A stretch of DNA of 64,000 nucleotides from contig NZ_CP075529.1 in assembly GCF_025809055.1 (NCBI RefSeq), forward strand, positions 3,397,501 through 3,461,500, in the 5' to 3' direction. Source of the DNA: Devosia sp. (lineage in GTDB: Bacteria; Pseudomonadota; Alphaproteobacteria; Rhizobiales; Devosiaceae). The notes beneath the pieces were generated by a model. It ran no database searches and was not told the DNA's origin. It worked only from the letters and a program-made list of their open reading frames with translations. The position numbers and the translations under genes were made by a program. Positions 1 to 8,296 of this stretch are shown piece after piece; position 1 is the stretch's first letter, and each line of letters starts with the position of its first letter.

Positions 1-819
1 CCGCTCCTGGCCCGCGTCTATCCCAATGGCGTGGCCGATGTGAACCACTTCCACGCCGCCGGCGGCATGGGCTTTCTCATCAAGGAACTGCTGGAAAGCG
101 GTCACCTGCATGAGGACGTCAAGACGGTGTGGGGCGATGGGCTGTCCAACTACACCGTGGAAGCCAAGCTCATCGAGGACAAACTCTCCTTCGAGCCGTC
201 CCCGGACGAAAGCGCGCTGCCCAAAGTTCTTACGGGCACCAAGACCCCGTTCCAGCCCACGGGCGGCCTCAAGCTGCTCAAGGGCAATCTCGGCCGTTCG
301 GTCATCAAGGTGTCGGCGGTCAAGCCCGAGCACCGCGTGGTCGAGGCGCCGGCCCGCGTCTTTCACGGCCAGGAAGGTCTGCAGGCCGCCTTCAAGGCGG
401 GCGAATTGACCGGCGACATGATCGCCGTGGTCCGGTTCTCCGGCCCCAAGGCGCTTGGCATGCCCGAATTGCACAAGCTCACCCCGGCCCTGGGCGTGAT
501 GCAGGATCGCGGCTTCAAGGTGGCGCTGCTCACCGATGGCCGCATGTCCGGCGCCTCCGGCAAGGTGCCGGCTGCCATCCACATGACCCCCGAGGCAGTC
601 GATGGCGGCCCGATCAGCAAGATCCGCGACGGCGACATGATCCGGCTCGATGCCAATGAAGGCACGCTCACCTTCCTCGGCGACGAACGCGAATTCTTCT
701 CCCGCACCCCCGCCAGCGAAGACCTGCGTCCCCAGCACTTCGGCATGGGCCGTGAACTCTTCGCCGGCTTCCGCAGCCTCGTCGGCGTCGCCGACAAGGG
801 CGCCAGCGTGTTTGGGTAG
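1..819 (+). CDS. edd: Phosphogluconate dehydratase, C-terminal part (5' end outside window)
   Basis: This is the last 272 residues of a 6-phosphogluconate dehydratase. The enzyme dehydrates 6-phosphogluconate to KDPG in the cytosolic Entner-Doudoroff pathway and carries an Fe-S cluster. The reading frame is open from base 1, so the gene begins upstream; the family is about 600 residues long. The visible part has the IlvD/Edd C-terminal signature TDGRMSGASGKVP (around nt 531-573) followed by AAIHMTPEA. Edd is preferred over dihydroxy-acid dehydratase because of the NHFHAAGGM segment near the start and the overall match to Edd C-termini. A palindromic repeat lies about 115 bp after the stop codon, and the next gene is convergent. 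Confidence 0.9.
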   Translation, partial: PLLARVYPNGVADVNHFHAAGGMGFLIKELLESGHLHEDVKTVWGDGLSNYTVEAKLIEDKLSFEPSPDESALPKVLTGTKTPFQPTGGLKLLKGNLGRSVIKVSAVKPEHRVVEAPARVFHGQEGLQAAFKAGELTGDMIAVVRFSGPKALGMPELHKLTPALGVMQDRGFKVALLTDGRMSGASGKVPAAIHMTPEAVDGGPISKIRDGDMIRLDANEGTLTFLGDEREFFSRTPASEDLRPQHFGMGRELFAGFRSLVGVADKGASVFG

Positions 820-935
820 TTTTGCACCGGCCCCACCTCCCGACTATGGTGAGAGCGCCAGGGTGAGGGGTGCAGACCTCGTGACTAAATCTCTCTTCAC
901 CTCCCCCTGAAAGGGGCTTTGAAGCGGCCGAAGGC

Positions 936-995
936 AAGATCGCTCCGGTGGAGCGATCTTAGCGGAAAAGGCCATGAGAGCTGCGCTCGAATGGC
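936..995. repeat. Dispersed palindromic element, family A, copy 1
   Basis: A perfect 11-bp inverted repeat (AAGATCGCTCC, 3-nt loop, GGAGCGATCTT) at 936-960 is followed by a tail GGCCATGAGAGC...CGAATGG. The stem-plus-tail unit recurs at 3375, 16132 and 41565. It sits in the roughly 290-bp gap between edd and the next gene; I see no other gene in that gap. Confidence 0.8.
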
Positions 996-1113
996 AAGCA
1001 AGCGTAGCTTGGCCCAAAGGGCCTTAGCGAAGCTCGGAGGGGGTGATTGCGCGCTCGGCGTTCCAGTCCCTAAGCCCGGCACCGCCGCCTCGCAACGCCC
1101 CGGCCTTCGCCCC

Positions 1114-2232
1114 TCACACCCCGACATACCGGGCCCGCGGCCTGATCAGCGTGCCCATCTCTACCTGTTCCAGTGCATGGGCGATCCAGCCGACGCTGCG
1201 TGCCAGCGCAAAGATTTGCAGCGGCGCATCGGCCGGCAAATCGAACGCCATCACCAGCGCCGATAGCGCAAAATCGACATTGGGTTTTTCGCCTGTTAGC
1301 CGTTCCCCAACCTCCGCTATGTCCCCAAACAGCGCCGGCACCGCGAAGCCCGCCATCAGCGTGCTCGCGCGCATGTCCCCGCCGGCATAGAGCTTGTGCC
1401 CGAAACAGGGCAGGGCGGCCCCCTGCCGCACCTGCGCGGTGATCGCCGCAGTGACGCCCACCCTCTGCGCCTGCTCGATCAATCCCGCCATGCTCTGGCT
1501 GGCATTGCCATGCAGCGGCCCGCTGAGGGTGGCGAGCCCGGACAGCACCGCCGCCGCCAGCGGCGCCCCGGTCGAGGCCGTCACCCGCGCAGCAAAGGTG
1601 GACGCATTGAGTTCGTGCTCGGCCAACAGGACCAGCGCAATGCGGATCGGCTCGGCCGCCTCGGGTCTTTGCCACTGCCGCGCCAGGCGCAAATGCACGG
1701 GGTCGGTGCCGGGCGCGGCAATCGCTCCGGCGAGAAAGGCAACAACACGCGCCGCATCAGCCAACAGCACGGCCCGTTGGCGTCCGGCCGATGGCATGTC
1801 CGTTGCCGCCAGTTCGGCAATGGCCTGATAGGCGGCCGCGATCCCGGGCTGCCGGGCCCGGGCGCGATTGGCAAAATCCGGCCGCGTGTCCGACGCCCAG
1901 AGCAATTGCGCCACCGCCCCCAGCGTTCCCGTCTCGGCCAGTTGGGCAGCATCCCTGCCGCGATAGAGCAGCCGGTCATCGACAATGGTGGAAATCGCCG
2001 TGTCCAGCACCGGTTCGCCCCAGGCGATCGACTCCGCCGCGACCGTCTGGGCAGGTCGGCGCCCCTTTTGCCTGCCGGCCAGCCGCTCGACGTCGTCAAG
2101 CCGGTAGAGGCTTTTGCGCGGATCGTCAGGGTCGGGCCTGGCGGTGATGCGGCCGCGGCTGACATTGGCATAAAGGGTCTGCGGCTTGGTGCCCAGCCGG
2201 GCCAGGGCCTGTTCCGCGGTCAACCAGCTCAT
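1114..2232 (-). CDS. Citrate-synthase-family protein with N-terminal helix-turn-helix
   Basis: The 372 residues split into an N-terminal MerR/excisionase-type helix-turn-helix (residues 1-52, WLTAEQALARLGTKPQTLY then SLYRLDDVERL) and a citrate synthase fold (about 65-372). The catalytic positions of the family appear intact: GPLHG with His241, CFGHK with His279 and NVDF with Asp320. The enzyme fold condenses oxaloacetate with an acyl-CoA; the extra DNA-binding domain suggests a metabolite-sensing regulator or a bifunctional enzyme (inference). A GAGG ribosome site (2236-2239) precedes the ATG. It is divergent from a second citrate synthase, and the 84-bp gap holds a perfect 26-bp palindrome, the natural candidate operator. 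It ends in RARYVG, the usual family C-terminus. Confidence 0.85.
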   Translation of the reverse strand: MSWLTAEQALARLGTKPQTLYANVSRGRITARPDPDDPRKSLYRLDDVERLAGRQKGRRPAQTVAAESIAWGEPVLDTAISTIVDDRLLYRGRDAAQLAETGTLGAVAQLLWASDTRPDFANRARARQPGIAAAYQAIAELAATDMPSAGRQRAVLLADAARVVAFLAGAIAAPGTDPVHLRLARQWQRPEAAEPIRIALVLLAEHELNASTFAARVTASTGAPLAAAVLSGLATLSGPLHGNASQSMAGLIEQAQRVGVTAAITAQVRQGAALPCFGHKLYAGGDMRASTLMAGFAVPALFGDIAEVGERLTGEKPNVDFALSALVMAFDLPADAPLQIFALARSVGWIAHALEQVEMGTLIRPRARYVGV

Positions 2233-2254
2233 CGCGCCTCACATTGATCAAAAC

Positions 2255-2280
2255 GATCAAGATTGACGTCAATCTTGATC
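2255..2280. promoter_or_regulatory. Perfect 26-bp palindrome between divergent citrate synthase genes (likely operator)
   Basis: The half-site GATCAAGATTGAC is followed immediately by its exact reverse complement. The centre TTGACGTCAA carries TTGAC on both strands, so overlapping -35 elements of the two divergent promoters could lie inside the operator. A further TTGATCA half-site is at 2244-2250. A weak -10 candidate for the plus-strand gene is near 2286-2293, and AAGGAG at 2304-2309 is its ribosome site. The symmetry is directly visible; binding by the adjacent helix-turn-helix protein is inference. Confidence 0.75.
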
Positions 2281-2316
2281 TTCGGAATCTAGGGCCAAAC
2301 TGCAAGGAGATGCAAT

Positions 2317-3426
2317 ATGTCCGGTCTCGATGATGTGATCGCCGCCGAAACCCGCCTGAGCGATGTCGATGGCGCCAATGGGCGTCTGGTCATTTGCGGG
2401 CGTACCCTGGATGACCTGGCCGGACGCACCAGCTTCGAGGACATTCTGGCCCTGTTGCTCGGTGAGGCCATTGGTCTGGATGCGGGCGCGATCCGCAGCC
2501 GCCTCGCTGCAGCCCGGCAGCGCGCCTTTGCCGAAATTGCCCATATCGATGCCGGCATTCTCGCCCTCTCGATCACCGAAGGCCTGCGTGCACTGATGGC
2601 CCGGCTGACCGATGGCGAAAGCGCTGATACGGCGCTGCTGCTCGCCGCCGCACCCGCCGTTTTCGTGCCCGCTCTCATCCGCCGCAAGGCCGGCGAGGCC
2701 GTCATCGCGCCCGATCTCAAGCGCGGGCAGGCGGCCGACATGCTGTTCATGCTGACCGGCGCCGAACCGCTCCCGGCGGCGATTTCTGGGCTTGATACCT
2801 ATCTCGTGACCGTCTCCGATCATGGTCTCAACGCCTCCACTTTCGCCGCCCGCGTCGTGGCCTCGACCCGCGCCGGCTATACTTCGGCCGTTCTAGCGGC
2901 CCTCGGCGCCCTCAAGGGGCCGCTGCATGGCGGTGCGCCCGGTCCGGTGCTCGACATGCTCGATGCCATTGCCACCCCGGCCAATGCCGCCACCTGGATC
3001 ACGGCTGAACTGGATCGCGGCGAACGGCTCATGGGCTTTGGCCATCGCATCTATCGCGTCCGCGATCCGCGCGCCGATGCACTTAAGGGCGCGCTCAATC
3101 GTCTGGGCGAAGCCGGTGGCATGGACGCAGATCGCCTGGCCCTGGCCGAAGCCATCGAGAGGGACGCGCTCGTTGCCCTCCGCGCCGCCAAGCCGGATCG
3201 GGTGCTCGACACCAATGTGGAATATTTCACCGCCTTGTTGCTTGAAGCGCTGGGTTTCCCGCGCGATGCCTTTACCGGCGTATTTGCCGCCGGCCGCGTC
3301 GGCGGCTGGCTCGCCCATGCGCACGAGCAGGTCGCCAATGGCCGCCTGATCCGCCCGCGATCGCGCTATGTTGGCTTGCGGCCTCAAATCGCTCCAGTGG
3401 AGCGATTTGAGGCCGCAAGGCCATAA
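2317..3426 (+). CDS. Citrate synthase / 2-methylcitrate synthase-like protein
   Basis: A 369-residue citrate synthase family protein without a DNA-binding domain. Family motifs are DHGLNASTF (His169), GPLHGG (His204) and FGHRIY (His243). The position of the catalytic Asp is Glu302 (NVEYF); I recall a citrate/methylcitrate synthase subgroup with Glu here, so activity is not excluded. The ATG at 2317 is set by AAGGAG at 2304-2309. The normal family end (RPRSRYVG) is reached at residue 353 and is followed by a 16-residue tail encoded by a palindromic repeat that runs into the stop codon. It is divergent from the helix-turn-helix citrate synthase and probably co-regulated with it. Whether it uses acetyl-CoA or propionyl-CoA cannot be told; a main TCA-cycle role is doubtful because the protein is short and the setting unusual. 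Confidence 0.85.
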   Translation: MSGLDDVIAAETRLSDVDGANGRLVICGRTLDDLAGRTSFEDILALLLGEAIGLDAGAIRSRLAAARQRAFAEIAHIDAGILALSITEGLRALMARLTDGESADTALLLAAAPAVFVPALIRRKAGEAVIAPDLKRGQAADMLFMLTGAEPLPAAISGLDTYLVTVSDHGLNASTFAARVVASTRAGYTSAVLAALGALKGPLHGGAPGPVLDMLDAIATPANAATWITAELDRGERLMGFGHRIYRVRDPRADALKGALNRLGEAGGMDADRLALAEAIERDALVALRAAKPDRVLDTNVEYFTALLLEALGFPRDAFTGVFAAGRVGGWLAHAHEQVANGRLIRPRSRYVGLRPQIAPVERFEAARP

Positions 3427-3441
3427 GGCTGTGCCGAATGG
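3375..3441. repeat. Palindromic element, family A, copy 2, overlapping a coding end
   Basis: A perfect inverted repeat with 21-bp arms (3375-3395 and 3399-3419, loop AGT) with a GGCCATAAGGC...GAATGG tail. It shares the core CGCTCC/GGAGCG and the tail with the copies at 936, 16132 and 41565. The left arm starts inside the citrate synthase gene, so the element encodes that protein's last residues. Confidence 0.85.
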
Positions 3442-3486
3442 CTGGGGCGGCCTGACCAACGAAGGCGCTAAGGCACGCGGTCTTGT

Positions 3487-5043
3487 TCAGCCGGCACGCG
3501 AAGTGCTCTCATCGAGCCACTGGGCGATGGCGGCCGGATCGCCGTCGCCCAGGCCATGCCCTGCCTCCAGCGTCTCGACACGGACATTCGCCCCCGCATC
3601 CGCCAGAATTCCCGCCAGCCGTTCGCCTTCACTGCGATAGGCATCGCTTTCACCCAGCGCGATCAGCACTGAAATCCCATGGAGGTCCGCCTCCGGCACG
3701 GGGTCCAGCACCATGACCGGCCGCAGCAGCACGGCGCGGCGAACCAGCGCCGGATGCAAAAGCATCGCCGCCGCCAGAAAGTTGGCGCCATTGGAATAGC
3801 CCAGCGCCACCGTCGCCTCGGGCTTGAGCCCATAGGCGGTGCGCGCTTCCGCGAAAAACGCCTCCAGCGCTCCGGCCTCGAAGCGCACATCCTTCTGGTC
3901 GAAAATCCCCGGCCCAAAGCCCCGGAACCAGCGCTGCACGCCGCTTTCCGTGCTGCGTCCGCGCAGGCCCAGCAGAGTGGCATGCGGCGCCGCGCGATGC
4001 GCAAGCGGCATCAGGTCCATCTCATTGCCGCCCGTGCCATGCAGCAAGACCATAGTCGCGCCATCGGGTTGGTCAGGCGTGTGGAAGCGGTGCTTGTAGA
4101 TGAGATCGCGATAAACCACCCGCTCTTCCCCGGGCAGTCCGAATTGCGGCAGCATGACCTTCATCGCCTCGGGGTCAGCCGTGTCCGGCGGCATGAACAG
4201 GGTCATGCCCAGCGTTTCCAGCGTTTCGTCCTTGGCAAAGCCGGGCCCATCGCTGGCCATTTCGAGCAAAACCCCGCCCGGCTCCCGCACATAGAGCGAG
4301 GTGAAATAGTTGCGGTCGTGCAGAGTGGTGAGGCTCGAATTGCGCTGCCGCAGCGCACTTTCCACCCGCTCGACCTCTGCCGCGTCCACGGCGCGCAGAG
4401 CCACATGGTCCACCGTGCCACCCCCCGGCGCCCCTGGCCAGAAGCCCGCCGCGTCGCGCACATCCAGCACATCGCCGATGTCGGACAGCAGCCGCTGGAT
4501 GGGCCCCTCCGCCGGGCCCTTGCGAAAGCCGAAATGGCGGGTGAGGAAATCGGTGGTTTCCTCCTGCACTTCGGTCAGTAGCGTCACCCCGAAAATCCGC
4601 CGGATCCGGTGAAGCGCGGGAATATCGCCCTCGGGCATGTCCAATACCGGCAGGTCCGTGCTCACCAGCTTGATCACCACCCCATCCGGGTCGCGCAGCC
4701 GCAGCACCGTCTCGCCGAATTCCTGCGATGTGCCATCGCTGCGCACCCCCATGCGCAGCGCCCGTTCGATCCAGAAGCCGATCGAGCCCGGCGCGACGGC
4801 CAGCGCCACCTCGCTGACCTGCCCCGCGCCGGCCCCGCCCGACGATCCGCCCTGCCAGACAAGGAAGGTGATCAGCGATCCCGGCGTCGCCGCGCGATCG
4901 CCATAGAACAGATGCAACTGCCGCGCATCCTCATAGCCCCCCGTGCGCTTGACGAGCTTGAGGCCCAGGAAGCCGGTATAAAAATCCACATTGGCCTGCA
5001 CCTCATTGGTGATCAGCGTGACGTGGTGAATGCCTGAAGTCAT
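3487..5043 (-). CDS. Fused ring-cleaving (VOC) dioxygenase and alpha/beta hydrolase
   Basis: A 518-residue fusion. Residues 1-320 form two vicinal-oxygen-chelate modules of the MhqO/LinE type of ring-cleaving dioxygenase, with likely metal ligands in GIHHVT (near His7), VDHVAL (His213) and LLEMAS (Glu261). Residues 325-515 form an MhqD-like carboxylesterase with nucleophile Ser417 (GYSNG), Asp467 (GESD) and His496 (AGHG). In Firmicutes, MhqO and MhqD are separate proteins that act against quinones and hydroquinones; here one polypeptide would cleave the ring and hydrolyse the product (inference). The start is the ATG at 5043: the frame stays open upstream, but only through an intergenic repeat that encodes no family sequence. 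It is convergent with the citrate synthase. Confidence 0.88.
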   Translation of the reverse strand: MTSGIHHVTLITNEVQANVDFYTGFLGLKLVKRTGGYEDARQLHLFYGDRAATPGSLITFLVWQGGSSGGAGAGQVSEVALAVAPGSIGFWIERALRMGVRSDGTSQEFGETVLRLRDPDGVVIKLVSTDLPVLDMPEGDIPALHRIRRIFGVTLLTEVQEETTDFLTRHFGFRKGPAEGPIQRLLSDIGDVLDVRDAAGFWPGAPGGGTVDHVALRAVDAAEVERVESALRQRNSSLTTLHDRNYFTSLYVREPGGVLLEMASDGPGFAKDETLETLGMTLFMPPDTADPEAMKVMLPQFGLPGEERVVYRDLIYKHRFHTPDQPDGATMVLLHGTGGNEMDLMPLAHRAAPHATLLGLRGRSTESGVQRWFRGFGPGIFDQKDVRFEAGALEAFFAEARTAYGLKPEATVALGYSNGANFLAAAMLLHPALVRRAVLLRPVMVLDPVPEADLHGISVLIALGESDAYRSEGERLAGILADAGANVRVETLEAGHGLGDGDPAAIAQWLDESTSRAG

Positions 5044-5060
5044 GCGTTGAGTGCCTTTCT

Positions 5061-5202
5061 TCCCCTCTCCCCTTGTGGGAGAGGGTGGATCGCGCAAAGC
5101 GCGAGACGGGTGAGGGGTCTGCTTGTTAAGACGCACATCCTCGACCAAGAAGAAGACCCCCTCATCCGCCCTTCGGGCACCTTCTCCCTCAAGGGGAGAA
5201 GG
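5061..5202. repeat. Palindromic repeat, family B, two facing copies
   Basis: CTCTCCCCTTGTGGGAGAG followed by GGATCGCG...CGCGAGACGGGTGAGGGG (5061-5117), then a second copy in the opposite orientation (about 5155-5202, CTCATCCGCCCTTCGGGCAC then CTTCTCCCTCAAGGGGAGAAG). It fills the gap between mutL and the dioxygenase gene; the same family recurs at 16071, 44611, 46539, 53591 and 58537. Confidence 0.75.
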
Positions 5203-5220
5203 GAAGAGCGCCACGACGCC

Positions 5221-7029
5221 TCACCGGCTCCGCCCGAACAACCGCTCGATATCGCCCTTCTTGAGCTCGACATAGGTCGGCCGCCCGTGAATGCACTGGC
5301 CCGAATGGGGCGTCGCTTCCATGTCGCGCAAGAGCGCATTCATCTCGTCGACCCGCAGCCGCCGCCCCGAGCGCACCGAGCCATGACAGGCCATGCGCCC
5401 GATAATGGCCTCCATGCGCCCACTCAGCGCCGCCGTGCTATCCCACTCGGCCAGGCCATCCGCCAGGTCATGGACGAGCCCCGAAATATCGGTATTGCCG
5501 AGCAGGGCAGGGGTCTCCCGCACGGCAATGGCGCGTGGGCCGAATCGGTCGAGATAGAGCCCGAACCTTTCAAGCTCCGCCGCTGCCTCCTCCAGCCGCC
5601 CGCAATCTTCCTCCGGCATCTCGATGATCACCGGAATGAGCTGCGCCTGGCTGGCAACCGGTCCTGCCGCCATCTGCGCCTTGAAGCGCTCATAGACCAG
5701 CCGCTCATGGGCCGCGTGCTGGTCCACCAGCAGCAGGCCGCCTTCGTTCTGCGCAATGATGTAATTGTCGAACATCTGCGCCCGCGCCGTGCCCAGCGGA
5801 TAGTCCGCAACCCCGTTCGGCTCTGCCGTGGCTTCCACCCGGGCGCTGGGCTCGGTGAAGCCGGCAAACCGGCCCGGCTCCCGGTCAAAGTTGAGCGGCG
5901 CCCGCTGGGTGCTGCCCCAGCCATGGGGCTGGAGGTCTTCCGCAATGCCGGCAGCAACCGGGGCAGGGGATGCGGCCCCCTCCGGCGCCGAAAAAGCGCC
6001 CAGAATATCCTCGGCCACGCTGGTGGAGGCCTTGAACCCCGCCGCCGCCAGGGCCTGGCCGATGGCGCGGATCACTGCGCCGCGCACCGCCCCCTGGTCG
6101 CGAAAGCGCAGTTCCGCCTTGGCGGGGTGAACATTGACATCCACCTCCGCCGGATCGATGGCGATATAGAGCGAAACCACCGGAAACCGGTCGCGAAACA
6201 CATAGTCGGCATAGGCCGCGCGCACCGCGCCCACCAGCACCTTGTCCTTCACCGAGCGGCCATTGACGAAATAGAACTGGCTGAGCGAATTGGCCCGCGT
6301 ATAGGTCGGCAGGCCCGCCATTCCGGCCACCACCACGCCGTGGCGGGCCGTCGCCAGCACCACGGCATTGTCGATGAAGTCGGCGCCCATCACCTGGCCC
6401 AGCCGCGCCGCCAGCGCACCCTCGCCGGAAACCGCTGGCCAGTTGCTCGCCGTCCGGTCGGTGCCGTCGAGAACGAAGTGGATTTCGGGATTGGCCATGG
6501 CCAGGCGCTTGACCACGTCGGTGATGGCCGCCGTCTCGGCCCGCGCGCTTTTGAGGAATTTGCGCCGGGCCGGCACCTGCGCAAAGAGGTCTTTAACCTC
6601 GATGACGGTGCCCCGGTTCATCGCCTGCGGCATCGGGCCTTTGCGCCGGCCATTGTCGACCACCAGCACCAGCCCGCTTTCGGCGCCTTTCGGCCGCGAG
6701 GCAACTGACAGGCGGGCCACCGAGCCGATCGAGGCCAGCGCTTCCCCGCGAAAGCCCAGCGTGCGGATATTGTCCAGGTCGTCGGCGGAGAGCTTTGAGG
6801 TCGCGTGCCGTTCCACCGACAGCTTGAGGTCCGCCTCGTCCATGCCGTGGCCGTCATCGGTAATGCGGATCAGGTCCATGCCGCCATTGCCGGTCGTCAC
6901 CACGATCCGGCTGGCCCCGGCGTCGATGGCGTTTTCGACCAGTTCCTTGACCACGCTGGCCGGCCGCTCCACCACTTCGCCGGCGGCGATGCGGTTGATC
7001 AGGTCTTCGGGCAGTTGGCGGATAGGCAA
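5221..7029 (-). CDS. mutL: DNA mismatch repair protein MutL
   Basis: A 602-residue MutL, the ATPase and endonuclease that links MutS mismatch recognition to strand removal. The N-terminal GHKL ATPase motifs are ELVENAIDAGAS (Asn33), TDDGHGM (58-63) and GFRGEAL (92-98). The C-terminal half has the metal-binding endonuclease motif DQHA-x2-E-x4-E (about 435-446) and CIHGRP (about 577). These fit an endonuclease-type MutL as used by bacteria without MutH. It is divergent from tadA across 90 bp. Confidence 0.96.
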   Translation of the reverse strand: MPIRQLPEDLINRIAAGEVVERPASVVKELVENAIDAGASRIVVTTGNGGMDLIRITDDGHGMDEADLKLSVERHATSKLSADDLDNIRTLGFRGEALASIGSVARLSVASRPKGAESGLVLVVDNGRRKGPMPQAMNRGTVIEVKDLFAQVPARRKFLKSARAETAAITDVVKRLAMANPEIHFVLDGTDRTASNWPAVSGEGALAARLGQVMGADFIDNAVVLATARHGVVVAGMAGLPTYTRANSLSQFYFVNGRSVKDKVLVGAVRAAYADYVFRDRFPVVSLYIAIDPAEVDVNVHPAKAELRFRDQGAVRGAVIRAIGQALAAAGFKASTSVAEDILGAFSAPEGAASPAPVAAGIAEDLQPHGWGSTQRAPLNFDREPGRFAGFTEPSARVEATAEPNGVADYPLGTARAQMFDNYIIAQNEGGLLLVDQHAAHERLVYERFKAQMAAGPVASQAQLIPVIIEMPEEDCGRLEEAAAELERFGLYLDRFGPRAIAVRETPALLGNTDISGLVHDLADGLAEWDSTAALSGRMEAIIGRMACHGSVRSGRRLRVDEMNALLRDMEATPHSGQCIHGRPTYVELKKGDIERLFGRSR

Positions 7030-7119
7030 GGGCGATTCTCCTGTGCGTCCAATATAGGCGAGCCGTCACCGCTTTCCGACCCGTTTGCGCAAGAGCCCAC
7101 AAGAGGCTAGGGAATTGCC

Positions 7120-7569
7120 ATGTCCGCCACCGCGCCCATGGATATCGCTCTCAGCCTCGCCGAAGAGGCCGCCGCCGCCGGCGAGGCGCCGATTGGTGCC
7201 GTCATTGTCGAGGGCGACACCATTCTTGCGGCCGAGCGCAACCGCATGCAGGCCCTGCGCGATCCCACCGCTCACGCCGAAATGCTGGCCATCCGCACCG
7301 CCCTCGCGGCGCGCGGCACGGGCCGCCTCGATGGTTGCGACCTCTACGTCACCCTCGAACCCTGCGCCATGTGCGCCGGCGCTATCGCCCATGTGCGGCT
7401 CCGCCGGGTCTATTTCGCCGCCGAGGACATCAAGGCCGGCGCCGTCGAAAACGGCGTCCGCCTCTTCGACCAGCCGACCTGCCACCACCATCCCGAAGTG
7501 ATTTCAGGCCTGTCCTCCGCCCGCGCCGAGTCGCTCCTCCAGGACTTCTTCCGCAAACTGCGCGACTGA
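7120..7569 (+). CDS. tadA: tRNA-specific adenosine deaminase TadA-like
   Basis: A 149-residue cytidine/deoxycytidylate deaminase-fold protein. HAE (His52, Glu54) and PCAMC (Cys82, Cys85) are the zinc and proton-shuttle residues. TadA converts A34 of the tRNA-Arg(ACG) anticodon to inosine; the length and the motif set with LEPCAMCAGA fit TadA better than guanine or cytosine deaminases. It is divergent from mutL. No terminator follows; the downstream region is a 700-bp repeat block. Confidence 0.88.
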   Translation: MSATAPMDIALSLAEEAAAAGEAPIGAVIVEGDTILAAERNRMQALRDPTAHAEMLAIRTALAARGTGRLDGCDLYVTLEPCAMCAGAIAHVRLRRVYFAAEDIKAGAVENGVRLFDQPTCHHHPEVISGLSSARAESLLQDFFRKLRD

Positions 7570-7621
7570 TCCCACGCGGGTGCCGGGTGTGCCCGCGCAC
7601 TCGCATCGGGCCACCCACAAT

Positions 7622-8190
7622 GTCATTCCCGCGAAAGCGGGAACCTCCGTTTCAGAACCACCCCCGCATTGGAGACCAACAGCAGACTCTGCCCTGGAGT
7701 AGACCTCATCCTGAGCCCGTCGAAGGACGAGGTCGTGGTACCGAGCCCCCGCTCTCGACCTCGTGGTTCGACAAGCTCACCATGAGGTCTCCCCAACTTT
7801 GCCGCCTTGCCCAGCGGGCACCCCACCGGACCACTCCACACCCACACTGGGTCACAGCAGCCCACTGGGCTATTCCCCCCCCCCCACCGCGTCATTCTCG
7901 CGAAAGCGGGAACCTCCGTTTCAGAACCACCCCCGCATTGGAGACCAACAGCAGACTCTGCCCTGGAGTAGACCTCATCCCCCGCCTTCGCGGGGGCAGG
8001 CTCTGAGCCTGTCGAAGGACGAGGTCGTGGCACCAAAGCCTCCACCCGCTCGACCTCGTGGTTCGACAAGCTCACCATGAGGTCTCCTCTGATTGGCCCT
8101 TTGACCCTCCCGCCACACCCACCGGCCATGCCACCCCCACAATGTCATTCCCGCGAAAGCGGGAACCTCCGTTTCAAACCCACCCCGCAC
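7622..8190. repeat. Block of palindromic repeats, family C (three copies)
   Basis: Copies start at 7622, 7891 and 8143 (the last truncated). Each begins with GTCATTCCCGCGAAAGCGG, whose core TTCCCGCGAAAGCGGGAA is palindromic, and is followed by a conserved stretch of about 70 bp. The first two then carry arms of a long imperfect inverted repeat (AGACCTCATCCTGAGC...GTCGAAGGACGAGGTCG against CGACCTCGTGG-TTCGAC...CATGAGGTCT). A single unit of the leading palindrome is also at 55242. The 727-bp gap between tadA and the next gene (7570-8296) holds nothing else recognisable. A long C run near 7875-7885 should be checked for sequencing error. Confidence 0.8.
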
Positions 8191-8296
8191 CGGCAACTAC
8201 GAGCACACCCCACGCTGCCCCAATATGTTAAAAATATTTGACTCAATGCAAATTATGTATCACATAGAGCGCAATATTCTTTCCATGGAGTGCGCC

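Noticed and set aside
5047..6708. 553-codon open frame opposite mutL
   Set aside because: Antisense shadow; mutL motifs are intact on the minus strand.
7622..8190. Possible CRISPR array
   Set aside because: Only three copies, unequal spacing, long palindromic units and no cas genes.
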